DNA of 64,000 nucleotides from Sanderia malayensis (GCA_013076295.1 RQOL01000855.1:3162001-3226000); one strand, 5' to 3'. Numbered from the stretch's first letter, positions 47,101 to 58,725 are shown. Numbers and translations are program-made. Notes: a model not told the origin generated them from the letters alone.

Positions 47101-47569
47101 TTTGTGTGAGTGGCCAGGAATGAAGACAACGAGGCGGTAAGTGTGTGTTCATGCCACTGCCTCATCCACGTTCAACCTGCTTCACAAATCCATCATTGAA
47201 TAAAGCAAATCAACAAATGAAAAAGCAAAACATGTCGCCTTTGCAGGTGGCATGTGTCTTTAAGAAATATATTTATGGTTACAAAAGCAAAATTACCAAG
47301 TAACAATTTAGACCAGTACAAATCTGAAAATAGGCATCAACTAAAAAAAGTTGGAAATAAATTCTCACATCGGTTGGTGAATGGTTCTATTAGTAATAAC
47401 TATTTTAAGATTTTAAGTGATATGGAAGTTTCTTATTTATATTTGTAGTTCAATCGATGTGACGAATCAAACCCAGATGTGTTTACATTCTTATCCAAGT
47501 TTGGACGTTGTCCAGGAAACCTCTTGACAAGACAATGCAAGGTGCAAGGTATCATTATAGCTACTATGT

Positions 47570-47765
47570 TATTAGGTGCTCTGTTATAATATGAAGATCC
47601 TATTTAAGTTTGGTCTTGGAGACACCTTCGGTTCGGTCCTATAATTCTAAAGCTTGGTCTTGGAAAGTCGACAATTTGAAATTAGATTTGTGGTCTTGAA
47701 TTTTGGCCAACTATGAATTGCATTGGCAAAGTAACTACAAAATGATGCACATTTGTATTGCAAAA
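47570..47765 (+). repeat. Dispersed repeat family copy 3 (unnamed)
   Basis: Shares TTTGGTCTTGGAGACACCTT, CCTATAATTCTAAAGC, TGGTCTTGGAAA, CCAACTATGAATTGCATTGG and a CAAAATGATGCACA end with the copies near 8100-8290 (minus) and 12630-12800 (plus). It looks the most complete of the three. Confidence 0.6.
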
Positions 47766-48374
47766 AAGGTTACCCGTTTTGAAGTTTCAGTACGACTCCG
47801 TTCATGACCTTTCATTTTCGTATTTTCTCCTGAGTTGAGTAACCACAGAGAGCATAAAGTGGGCACGTGTCTATATGAATCTCAGATCCGTGAACAGCGG
47901 TAATGAAGCGATTTACATATACAGTGGAATCTCGCTATTTTGATCAGTAAAATTTGAATAAACCTGACTGGAGAACACCAAGAAGGTAGAAGAGGGGAAG
48001 GTGCGGTTTATGACATGTTCTAGACAACTGGAAGTTAGTTTATAATATTTAGAGTTGTTTGATAAACATAGCTGGAAGGTAGCTGCAATAAATGCAGCTA
48101 GTATACCGACCGGTATTATTCATTTTTCGTGCAAAAAGCTGCAGGTCTGAAATAAATAAAGCTCGTGTTAAGAAGAACGGGGCTAATGAAAGAAAGTATA
48201 ACTGGAACTAAGTTCAAGTATTATATTTTACCCCTACTGAAAAGTGTGTAGAATTATTGTGAGAATCAGAAAGATACCATAACTGCTCATCGCTCAATTG
48301 CAAACAGGTTTTTGGATTGCTTTGTTTGATGCGGTGTGTTTAAATATACTTGTTAATAACTACGCAGTAACATG

Positions 48375-48650
48375 TTCAGCTCTGGTGGCTCAGTGGTTAG
48401 CACTTGTGCTTCCACGCATGAGATAGCGGTTCGAATCTCATGCAAGTCACTATGAATAGCTGAGCGACATAAATGAGGGCCGGTATCCCGGGGATCTACA
48501 AGAGAAAGTAGATCCCCGGGGTACCGGATTTTTCGGCTGCCCGGTTCGGAATGATTCCCCGGCAGAAACGCCGAGAAAACCATCCTCCCCGGTTAGGATA
48601 CTCAATCTAGTACCACCGGGGGACAATTGCCATTGCAGAGTTGCCACACT
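48375..48650 (+). repeat. tRNA-derived SINE with GC-rich body
   Basis: The head has an A box (TGGCTCAGTGG) and a B box (GGTTCGAATCT) about 45 nt later, as in a Pol III tRNA promoter. The body then turns GC-rich, unlike its AT-rich surroundings. It carries a near-perfect hairpin (48480-48527). It differs from the SINE type at 13200-13300. Confidence 0.75.
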
Positions 48651-48926
48651 CCCCACTTTGTCTCGTTTTGCCAAGTGCACAAGGCACAGTCGAATTGAAA
48701 AACCCAGTGGCATTTTCGCTCTGGCATTTGTCCCGATTATATATACACCGCTCAAACTACTGCTAGAAATCATTGGCATGGATTTTCTTGTTGTGGGAAT
48801 CCCAGATATATTCGCATGCGCAATTGAGCGACGTTCTGTTCATGTGGTCAGCGTTCTTTTGGACTGGAACTCTTCTGTACAACAAACTATTTTCTCGGTC
48901 CCTACAGAGTTCGTTATAGCGGGATT

Positions 48927-49449
48927 CCTAAAATCAAAAAGTATGAAATAAGCGCCCCCTCTATTAACCGCCCAGGGCGGTTAATAGAATTCTTACATTT
49001 TCACTGTTTGGTTCAAATAATAGCGTAGAAACATGTGAATAGACATCAATTCCTTTCTTTTATCAATGGCAACATAAGCAAGTAGTTTAAGACCAAAGTT
49101 AGTCATTATATCTTAAAGAAAATATCCATTTTTAATGTTTGTCAATTCAATGTCCATGTGTACGGCTTTACCATGCTGTCGCTTCTTCATTTCTTCTAAA
49201 AAATGCTAACATAGCATTTTTTAACGTATGTCAATAAATAACATTCGGAACTTTGTTATTATTGATTATTGTTATATACTATTATTGTTAATATAAGATT
49301 ATTGTTTTGTTTTTGAAGATGTTCAATTTTAAAATTTTAGGACTAAGAAATAACCGCCCCCTCTAATGAGCGCCCCCCTCTAATAAGTGCCCACCCAATT
49401 TTGCGAAATATTTAATAAGCGCCCGGGCGCTTAATAGAGGAAATACGGT
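48927..49449. mobile_element. 5'-truncated copy of the GCGCCC MITE
   Basis: From CCTAAAATCAAAAAGTATG onward it is almost identical to 56918-57427 over roughly 500 bp, including TAACCGCCCAGGGCGGTTAA. It lacks the left inverted repeat. Its right end reads AGAGGAAATACGGT. Confidence 0.85.
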
Positions 49450-50279
49450 GTTTAGTCTCCATAGGGCTATATGCGATTCTGGTAGGATTGTCACACACAA
49501 AGCAACATACAGATTTTGACACATAAATTGTCTCAAAGTGTTCAATGTTCTGTCTGTGACCAAAGAGCGTTATAGAAAAGGAGAGGAAAAGTTCAGCCAC
49601 TGTGTTGAAGAAGATTCTACAAAGGAGTAGTAGCAAGTATTTAGTTAAACTTACACATACTGCTATACTCTGCGAATTATTTCCCACAAATTCCAAGTGC
49701 TTTCGGGGGCTCATTTGTTCTGGTGTTTAGTTATATCTCCATATTCTAAAATCAATAAACAAATGACATTATTATGCAGCCAGTGTCTCCGCCATTGGCT
49801 CGCACGCTGAAATTCATGAAATAGTTTGACAAAAGAAAGACAATTCTCTAAGCCAGTCAAGTTCGCTAAAGAAATTGAAACATTTTGGAAATTGATGGGA
49901 CCGACCATTATCTCGTATCATTTGGAAATGCTATTTTGTTTTCTAACCACATTGCCCTGTAGGATAGCAGTAGTATAATATAGGAAGCAAGTGGGTTCTT
50001 CACTACAATTGCTCAAATTGTTAAATGAGCAACAAAACAAACCTTCCTTGTTATCTTTTTATTGAAATATTGGCTCCAGCTGACGCTTTACCTACCTATA
50101 CATTGTAAACACACGCTTCACCTACCTATCTATTTGCACCCTCCTCCGTTTGGAGCTACCCGTTTTATACTGAAACAATTGAAGCTTATTAACATTTCCT
50201 TTGTTAGCTCGAGTCGAGCCTAATCTATTGTTGCTCCTTTGTTGTTATCATACCAATGTTTATCTATCAATACAATTTA

Positions 50280-50975
50280 GCTTACATTCGATTGGGCCAT
50301 AGTTTGATTTCTCGTGATTTTCATGGTATTCTGACTCCCTAACCCCAACGAAAACGATGAGTATAAATGTCCGAGTAACGCGCTGAGTGGCGGGCTGAAT
50401 TTGTGCGGTTTGATAAGAAGTGAAGCACAAAGTGCCACTAATACGATTCGTTTTAATGGCACTATGTGCTACACTTTATTTATCATACATCACAAATCCA
50501 ACCCCTCTGCTCGTTCCATCAAAACTGTAAAAACTTTGTGAGTTATGATTTGTCCAAAGGTGTTAAACAGAATGCTTAGCTCATCTTCATCTACAGTTGA
50601 AGGAAGACCAGCAATATAAAAATTAGCATTTTTTATATCAGATGAAGAAGGCCTTGAATAACTCACACGCATCGTCTTGTTTTCAATCTGGCATTTATCC
50701 AGCTTCAAAATAGCCTTCTGTGCATCTTCAGCGGTGGCGTATTCAAGAAAAGCGTATCCAAGACTGATGCCCGAAGCATGGTCCCTGACAAGTTTGCAAT
50801 TCTTTACCGGGCCTATTGCACTGAACATGTTGCGTATTTCTTCTTGCGATAAACTCTGCGGAATATAATTGACAATTAAATTTGTCTTATTAGGACCTCC
50901 TCCAGTTGTTATTGGTTTTCCAAGGTGGCTTGAATTTGCAAAAGCATCCAAATTTTGTCCATATAATCCTTCCAT
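50280..50975 (-). pseudogene. ELAV/Hu-like RNA-binding protein, intronless and frameshifted
   Basis: From ATG 50975 a frame runs to a stop at 50490 (161 aa). RRM1 is complete (NLIVNYIPQSLSQEEIRNMF, RNP1-type SLGYAFLEY) and RRM2 begins (NFYIAGLPSTVDEDEL, FGQIITHKV). After KVFT the frame is wrong; the next frame reads FDGTSRGVGFVMYDK, the expected RRM2 RNP1, then TAA. Further decayed similarity continues to about 50280. No intron interrupts the two RRMs. I read it as a processed or degenerate copy of an ELAV-family gene, which binds AU-rich mRNA elements. Alternatively it is a live gene for a short RRM1-only protein: an AATAAA (minus) at 50475-50480 directly follows the stop. Confidence 0.7.
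50475..50480 (-). terminator. AATAAA just past the truncated ELAV-like frame
   Basis: TTTATT on plus. In the shifted frame it overlaps the TAA after YDK. It could end a short transcript or be chance. Confidence 0.4.
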
Positions 50976-52187
50976 GATTAAAGTACTGTCAAAAGAAATG
51001 CCGGTGTAGTATGCGCTTGCGTACCTTGTGCGGAAGAAGTGTCCCCTATGGTCTAATTTTTTATGCGTTTGTGTACCCGGCACTCTTGCATACGATTTGT
51101 GTTATGTTATGTTATGCGCTTGTGTACCTATCATCAAACAATATACGTTTTTTTTATAAGAAACCTGACTCAAGGCCTAGTAGTAAAAGTTTCTTAATTT
51201 TTAGCCACATTTTAGTTCTAAAGGTTTCTTAAAAGTTTCTTAATTTAATGAAAAACGTTGCAGTAAAAAGGAAGAAAAAAAACGTGGATGTGCCAAAATA
51301 TTAGTATTATAACAAAGAAAAATCGTCAATGCGAAAAGTCGTCATGTGGAGCCGACAATGTTATGCTTAGCACATAAAATACACTTACTGTAGTACTTAA
51401 CGGTTTCTTATAAAAAAGGGGTAGGGGGCACAAACGCATGATCTAATTTTTTGCGTTTCTGTACCCGGACACTTCCGAATAAGGTTACCGAAATGCATAT
51501 TACCCCGGAAAAAGCAAGCCTCAAAACACGACACGCCAGCGCCACCACAGTCGTCAATGAATTGCTGATGAGGCTTTGTATGTTTCAAAATACTCGTGCG
51601 CATCACAGCCTCAACCTTTTTCAGAACGAATAATGCTGCCCTCACTGCACTCGCTCAAGATAGCTTAAAGTTGTATCAGGTGATTCAAAGTAACCCAGGA
51701 AGTAATACAACAAGAATCTCAAAAAAACCTCAGAGAAGTTAAGTAAATAATAAAAGGCACTCATTTTTTTATAAGAAACCATGCAAAATCGTCATACCAG
51801 AGTTTCTTAGCTTATAGTTATTCGCATTTTTCTTAAATTACTTCTAAAAAACAATTTGACCTTAGGAGTGAACAAGAACGAAAATATTCGTAATTCCCTA
51901 GCCTCCTTTTCATCTGGTGCAATTGTGGACACTCTACACAGCAATGCTTATCCTCATCCAGTGGCGCAATGGAAACTAAAGAAAATACTCAAACAGGTCA
52001 AACAAAGAACAACATAAATTATAACCGATGATTTACAGATCAAGGTTGCATCCAAGTAACGAAATGTACTTCTATGTTAATAATATGTGATACCAGCAAC
52101 ATGCTGATACAAATCAAATACAGAGCAAATCAAATTAAATACAAATCAAATACAGGTTCCATGCAAGTCAATCTATTTAAGTCAAGT
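50976..52187. other. Gene-free interval
   Basis: No convincing coding exon. Two related words (GCGTTTGTGTACCCGG near 51063 and GCGTTTCTGTACCCGG near 51453) and repeated TTTTTTATAAGAAACC suggest fragments of a repeat. The rest is AT-rich. Confidence 0.55.
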
Positions 52188-52870
52188 TTAGGCCTCATCA
52201 GGCTTATCCTGCCGTTTGCAACACAGCAAACGCCTGAAGAATCCAGATCTTTTCTTTCTAGGCTTCCCAACTTTTGCTTGCAATGACCATTCTGCCTCTA
52301 CTAGTTGCTCTGTGGCAACAGGCAATGACGGCTGTGCTTCTCCTTGTTGCTCTGTGTCAACAGGCAATGACGGTTGTACCTCTACTAGTTGCTCTGTGGC
52401 AACAGGCAATGACGGTTGTGCCTCTACTAGTTGCTCTGTGTCAACAGGCAATGACGGTTGTGCTTCTCCTTGTTGCTCTGTGTCAAAGCAATGACGGTTT
52501 GCACTACTAGTTGCTCTGTGTCAACAGGCAATGACGGTTGTGCCTCTACTAGTTGCTCTGTGGCAACAGGCAATGACGGTTGTGCTTCTCCTTGTTGCTC
52601 TGTGTCAACAAGCCATGACGGTTGTGCATCTACTAGTTGCTCTGTGGCAACAGGCAATGACGGTTGTACCTCTACTAGTTGCTCTGTGTCAACAGGCAAT
52701 GACGGTTGTGCCTTTACTAATTGCTCTGTGGCAACAGGCAATGACGGTTGTGCTTCTCCTTGTTGCTCTGTGTCAACAGGCAATGACGGTTGTACCTCTA
52801 CTAGTTGCTCTGTGGCAACAGGCAATGACGGTTGTGCTTCTCTTTTTTGTTCAACAGGCCGACGGTTGCT
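52188..52870 (-). pseudogene. Disconnected 3' part of the 14-residue repeat gene
   Basis: Contains about 14 more repeat units in two frame segments (52825-52500 and 52451-52188) and a unique basic tail with LLCCKR before TGA. It is separated from the main frame by one in-frame TAG (52871) and one frameshift near 52480-52500. Either true decay of the gene end or assembly error in the repeat. Confidence 0.6.
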
Positions 52871-55295
52871 CTACAATTGCTCTGTGTCAACAGGCAATGA
52901 CGGTTGTGCCTCTACTAGTTGCTCTGTGGCAACAGGCAATGACGGTTGTGCCTCTACTAGTTGCTCTGTGTCAACAGGCAATGACGGTTGTGCTTCTCCT
53001 TGTTGCTCTGTGTCAACAAGCAATGACGGTTGTGCATCTACTAGTTGCTCTGTGTCAACAGGCAATGTCGGTTGTGCTTCTCCTTGTTGCTCTGTGTCAA
53101 CAAGCAGCGACGGTTGTGCATCTACTAGTTGCTCTGTGTCAACAGGCAACGACGGTTGTGCCTCTACTAGTTGCTCTGTGTCAACAGTCAATGACGATTG
53201 TGCCTCTACTAGTTGCTCTGTGGCAACAGGCAATGACGGTTGTGCCTCTACTAGTTGCTCTGTGGCAACAGGCAACGACGGTTGTGCTTCTCCTTGTTGC
53301 TCTGTGTCAACAGGCAATGACGGTTGTGCTTCTCCTTGTTGCTCTGTGTCAACAAGCAATGACGGTTGTGCATCTACTAGTTGCTCTGTGTCAACAGGCA
53401 ACGACGGTTGTGCCTCTACTAGTTGCTCTGTGGCAACAGGCAATGACGGTTGTGCTTCTCCTTGTTGCTCTGTGTCAACAAGCAATGAGGGTTGTGCATC
53501 TACTAGTTGCTCTGTGTCAACAGGCAACGACGGTTGTGCCTCTACTAGTTGCTCTGTGTCAACAGGCAATGTCGGTTGTGCTTCTCCTTGTTGCTCTGTG
53601 TCAACAAGCAGCGACGGTTGTGCATCTACTAGTTGCTCTGTGTCAACAGGCAACGACGGTTGTGCCTCTACTAATTGCTCTGTGTCAACAGGCAATGACG
53701 GTTGTGCCTCTACTAGTTGCTCTGTGGCAACAGGCAATGACGGTTGTGCCTCTACTAGTTGCTCTGTGTCAACAGGCAATGACGGTTGTGCTTCTCCTTG
53801 TTGCTCTGTGTCAACAAGCAATGACGGTTGTGCATCTACTAGTTGCTCTGTGGCAACAGGCAATGACGGTTGTGCCTCTACTAGTTGCTCTGTGGCAACA
53901 GGCAATGACGGTTGTGCTTCTCCTTGTTGCTCTGTGTCAACAAGCAATGACGGTTGTGCATCTACTAGTTGCTCTGTGTCAACAGGCAATGACGGTTGTG
54001 CCTCTACTAGTTGCTCTGTGGCAACAGGCAATGACGGTTGTGCTTCTCCTTGTTGCTCTGTGTCAACAAGCCATGACGGTTGTGCATCTACTAGTTGCTC
54101 TGTGGCAACAGGCAATGACGGTTGTACCTCTACTAGTTGCTCTGTGTCAACAGGCAATGACGGTTGTGCCTTTACTAATTGCTCTGTGGCAACAGGCAAT
54201 GACGGTTGTGCTTCTCCTTGTTGCTCTGTGTCAACAGGCAATGACGGTTGTACCTCTACTAGTTGCTCTGTGGCAACAGGCAATGACGGTTGTGCTTCTC
54301 CTTGTTGCTCTGTGGCAACAATCAATGACGCTTCTGCCTCTACTAGTTGCTCTGTGTCAACAGGCAATGACGGTTGTGCTTCTCCTTGTTGCTCTGTGTC
54401 AACAAGACATGACGGTTGTGCATCTACTAGTTGCTCTGTGTCAACAGGCAATGACGGTTGTGCCTCTACTAGTTGCTCTGTGGCAACAGGCAATGACGGT
54501 TGTGCATCTCCTTGTTGCTCTGTGGCAACAATCAATGACGCTTCTGCCTCTACTAGTTGCTCTGTGTCAACAGGCAATGTCGGTTGTGCTTCTCCTTGTT
54601 GCTCTGTGTCAACAAGCAACGACGGTTGTGCATCTACTAGTTGCTCTGTGTCAACAGGCAACGACGGTTGTGCCTCTACTAGTTGCTCTGTGTCAACAGG
54701 CAATGTCGGTTGTGCTTCTCCTTGTTGCTCTGTGTCAACAAGCAATGACGGTTGTGCATCTACTAGTTGCTCTGTGTCAACAGGCAACGACGGTTGTGCC
54801 TCTACTAGTTGCTCTGTGGCAACAGGCAATGACGGTTGTGCTTCTCCTTGTTGCTCTGTGTCAACAAGCAATGAGGGTTGTGCATCTACTAGTTGCTCTG
54901 TGTCAACAGGCAACGACGGTTGTGCCTCTACTAGTTGCTCTGTGTCAACAGGCAATGTCGGTTGTGCTTCTCCTTGTTGCTCTGTGTCAACAAGCAGCGA
55001 CGGTTGTGCATCTACTAGTTGCTCTGTGTCAACAGGCAACGACGGTTGTGCCTCTACTAGTTGCTCTGTGTCAACAGTCAATGACGATTGTGCCTCTACT
55101 AGTTGCTCTGTGGCAACAGGCAATGACGGTTGTGCCTCTACTAGTTGCTCTGTGGCAACAGGCAACGACGGTTGTGCTTCTCCTTGTTGCTCTGTGTCAA
55201 CAGGCAATGACGGTTGTGCCTCTACTAGTTGCTCTGTGGCAACAGGCAATGATGATTTTGCCTTTCCTTGTTGCTCCGTGGCAACAGGCAATTGC
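52290..55295. repeat. 42-bp minisatellite, about 70 units, with higher-order duplication
   Basis: On plus the unit reads TGCTCTGTGTCAACAGGCAA, TGACGGTTGTGCCTCTACTAGT. Two subtypes alternate (TCTACTAGT versus TCTCCTTGT). Blocks recur at longer range: 52608-52830 resembles 54068-54300, and 53040-53320 resembles 54940-55200. All six frames stay largely open because 42 is a multiple of three. Confidence 0.92.
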
Positions 55296-56159
55296 TCTGC
55301 AGCATTAACCAAAGATGAATATCTATTTTCCATTTGCTCTTCTTGCCAGGCAACACCTCTTTGCTCCATTTCATGATTGATTCTGGCGGAGGCACAAAAT
55401 ATTGTATGGGCCATATTTATGATGCCATCCAGCTCTTGATCACTGCATGATCCAGATAGAACTCCAAGTTTCTTTCCTACATTGCAGACGTTGTGACATG
55501 CACTTTCCAACATTTCAGCAATTAGCTTCTCATCTTGATCATATTTATCAAGGTACACCTCCATTTCATGTGTACTGTGCTGCAGTTCAGTCATTTTTAT
55601 TTCCTGTTCAGCTGCATATATCTGCAATTGTTGATATTGCCAATTGTTGTATTCTATTGCATGTAGCAGGCTCTTGCAGCTCCTCGAATAATTCCGAACT
55701 TTCCGAATAGACATTTTCTCAATCTTTGCGAGCCTCTCATTGTCTTTGGCAAGCTTTTGTATCAAACCACAGTAATTGAGATACTTATTAGCATCTCTCT
55801 TGCCTGAAAAAACAAATTCATTTCCGTTCAAATGTAACAATCTTCTTCCAGCATAACAAATGCGAATGGCAAACATTCAGTTAATGTCTTATGGTTTAAA
55901 TGTTATTATATGTTATTCCTTTGAACTACTTTCACTTTTTTGCTCAAATACCCATCAAAATATTACAGATATCGTTGTGTCTTAGATAAATAACAGACAC
56001 TTAAAACTTACTTTCTGCAAGTTGGATTTCAAGGTCTTTAATTCTTTCTTTGAATGCAGTCTGTGATTCCTCACTGCATATATGAGACACATCAAATGTA
56101 TCCATCTCTTTGCTATCAATTTCATTTACCATCGAAAGGGTATCTTCCACACTCTCCAT
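52871..56159 (-). CDS. Coiled-coil protein with 14-residue tandem repeats (2 exons)
   Basis: Exon 1 56159-56012 (MESVEDTLSMVNEIDSKEMD...) joins exon 2 55803-52871 in phase 1, giving 1,026 aa. Residues about 50-220 are charged and helical (KLAKDNERLAKIEKM, HEMEVYLDKYDQDEK), probably coiled coil, followed by tandem 14-mers like EAQPSLPVDTEQLV to a TAG inside the array. No signal peptide or membrane segment, so cytoplasmic or nuclear by default. The TAG at 52871-52873 lies in a locally scrambled repeat. In the same frame the repeats resume beyond it, then a frameshift near 52480-52500 separates them from a plausible original C-terminus ending at 52188 (KPRKKRSGFFRRLLCCKRQ), a basic Cys-Cys tail of the kind that can be lipidated. 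Family not recognised. Confidence 0.65.
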
Positions 56160-56857
56160 ATTAATCGATGAAAGTTAGCTGTTTGTACACATTCTAGCTC
56201 AAACTCGAATGCAAATAATCAACTTTCTGAGTAAATCAACAATCGCACAGCCTTACAAAAACCAATGTTGCGTCATATTAATTACAATTTCAATGTGACG
56301 TCATAAAGCATTTCGGTTGCTGAGTTTGGATAAGACACAATACAATATATCCAAGTTGCGCATATAACTATTATTGATACAATAAAATAATTTAGCGAAT
56401 CAAAATTAGTTGCTTGAAAGATTGTTGCGACGTTTCGGGCTTGACTCTTGATAACAGGTTTGGATAAGGCCTTTGATTATGAGCATTTTCCCAAACTTTT
56501 AAGATGTTCTTAACATTATATAACTCCAATGCTTTTTGAGTATTAGCCAGGCATTTAAAGGAATCAAATATAGGAATAGCCCAGAAATGTGATTATTTAG
56601 TGATATAGTGACCAATGGAGCCGGTGAACATTTTGCCGAGTGGGGCTTTATGGTTTTGCGAGCACTCGTGCAAGCATGTATTTACAACTACTTCTCCTCG
56701 TTCTATGGTTCATCTAAAGAATTCTTCCATTGAACATGTGTTTCAATCAACACTAATACGTTTTTGGCCTTAAAAGTTTCCCAGGGCAGGAGTTGCAGAA
56801 AAAAAGAAAAAAGAGGTCTTCCTTCTCATTTTGTGTCCCCATATTGACAAGGTAACA

Positions 56858-57428
56858 TACCGTATTTCCTCTATTAAGCGCCCACCCTCTATTAACCGCC
56901 CCCCTCCAATAAGCGCCCACCCTAAAATCAAAAAGTATGAAATAAGCGCCCCCTCTATTAACCGCCCAGGGCGGTTAATAGAATTCTTACATTTTCACTG
57001 TTTGGTTCAAATAATAGCGTAGAAACATGTGAATAGACATCAATTCCTTTCTTTTATCAATGGCAACATAAGCAAGTAGTTTAAGACCAAAGTTAGTCAT
57101 TATATCTTAAAGAAAATATCCATTTTTAATGTTTGTCAATTCAATGTCCATGTGTACGGCTTTACCATGCTGTCGCTTCTTCATTTCTTCTAAAAAATGC
57201 TAACATAGCATTTTTTAACGTATGTCAATAAATAACATTCGGAACTTTGTTATTATTGATTATTGTTATATACTATTATTGTTAATATAAGATTATTGTT
57301 TTGTTTTTGAAGATGTTCAATTTTAAAATTTTAGGACTAAGAAATAACCGCCCCCCTCTAATAAGCGCCCACCCAATTTTGCGAACTATTTAATAAGCGC
57401 CCGGGCGCTTAATAGAGGAAATACGGTA
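56858..57428. mobile_element. Full-length MITE with TACCGTATTTCCTC terminal inverted repeats
   Basis: The ends TACCGTATTTCCTCTATTAA (continuing GCGCCC) and its exact reverse complement give at least 26 bp of inverted repeat. CCGTATTT is flanked by TA on both sides, as in Tc1/mariner-type insertion. The interior has repeated AAGCGCCC/AACCGCCC words and no coding frame. Confidence 0.88.
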
Positions 57429-57666
57429 TTTAAAACCAGTTGGCAAGGTCTTCCTTTGCACGCAATTATAGCTGCTTGTTCAGTTGTTAGATATTCACTC
57501 AGCTGTAAAGCATTTATATAGTGTTCGGTAATTTACTACACTTCGTTACTGCCTCTAGCGTTGTCTCGCATCTGCAGAGTATAGATGAGTCTGTATGTAG
57601 GTTAAGTCTCGTTTGCCATATGGAGTCTTTACATAGTTTATGTATAGTGAACTATCAAATCGTTCC

Positions 57667-57905
57667 AAATACCGTATAATGCTTCATTAAGATTCATTTT
57701 TGAAACGAGATTTTGAATTAATTCCTCTCCTTATTTCACAGTCCTTTGTTTTTGAAACTATGAACCAAGAAACCACAAAAGCTTGTAAAATTTATTTTGC
57801 AGGAAAACTTTTCCAAAGCGTATTAAAGTATTTGATGAAGCCCCGTTCTGGAACCCCCCAAAGTTAATTAAGCCCCCTTTTGGGGATTGATAGAGCTTTT
57901 ACGGC
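57667..57905. mobile_element. Possible old relative of the TACCGT MITEs
   Basis: Begins TACCGTATAATGCTTCATTA and ends TTGATAGAGCTTTTACGGCA, with AATTAAGCCCCC inside. The inverted repeat is imperfect and the copy looks degenerate. Confidence 0.4.
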
Positions 57906-58725
57906 AGGCAGAGATATTCATTTTCCAATGCAAGAGACTGAAGTAAAACAAGTGTGAATTGAATATCTACAATAATTTCTCTTTTATACTATAAATGAAC
58001 TGATTACATGGGTATATACGAAAATTGTAAAAATGAGCTTTGAACCTGAAAACATTTCGCCAAGTTCGTTGCTTTATTTATATAGAACTGTTTAAAAAAT
58101 AATAAGAAATGATACCAATAGAAATGGCAAAAATTAGTTACGATGAATATTAAGAAGTTGTAAAATACCAATTACAAAATTGATGTTTCACAAATTATTC
58201 TATTTACGATTTCAAAAAAACTTTGTAAACAAAAAGAGTTTTAATACCACTATGAATACAGGTTTTTACAACTAGAAGAGCCTGAATGTTATTTTATTTG
58301 GAATATTATTTGCAAAGCTAAAAAAGACTTTAAACGGTACTGGAAAAGGTAAATAAGGTTTATACTATTCTGAATACCATTCAAAAAGCTATAACAGACT
58401 TGATACTGAAGATAACAGAACTAAGTACCGTATTCCAAAAAATTAATAAATGCAAAAAAATTACAAAAAAATAGTTTTGAATGTGCATTCACAAAGTTCA
58501 ATCCACTTTTTCTACAAAATATCTAGAGCAGTGATTTGAGTTCTCAAATTGACAGTACGTATGTTGTGTTTTGGTACGCCATCTTGTAGGCTATTTTGCT
58601 GACTCATCATTGGGCTGAAAAGTATTTTCTCAATTGATCATAGTTTATGTGCCATTCAGCAACTGGCAATGTTTTTCTGTATAATTACATGAGCACTCTT
58701 AGCTACGTCCTATAAGAACCATGGA

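Larger units (their letters stand above)
47101..50279. other. Repeat-rich gene-free interval
   Basis: No supported gene in 3.2 kb. It holds a dispersed repeat copy (47570-47765), a tRNA-derived SINE with a strong hairpin (48375-48650) and a truncated MITE (48927-49449). The remaining sequence is AT-rich with short featureless frames. Confidence 0.7.
56160..58725. other. Gene-free interval with a full-length MITE
   Basis: Holds the promoter side of the coiled-coil gene, a complete MITE (56858-57428), a possible older relative (57667-57905) and a long AT-rich stretch that includes the 3' side of the GPCR gene. No gene supported. Confidence 0.65.

Noticed and set aside
48375..48450. Functional tRNA gene
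   Set aside because: A and B boxes are present, but acceptor and anticodon stems do not pair convincingly and a long SINE body follows.
52290..55295. CRISPR-like array
   Set aside because: The 42-bp units are head-to-tail with no unique spacers, in a eukaryotic coding exon with matching protein periodicity.
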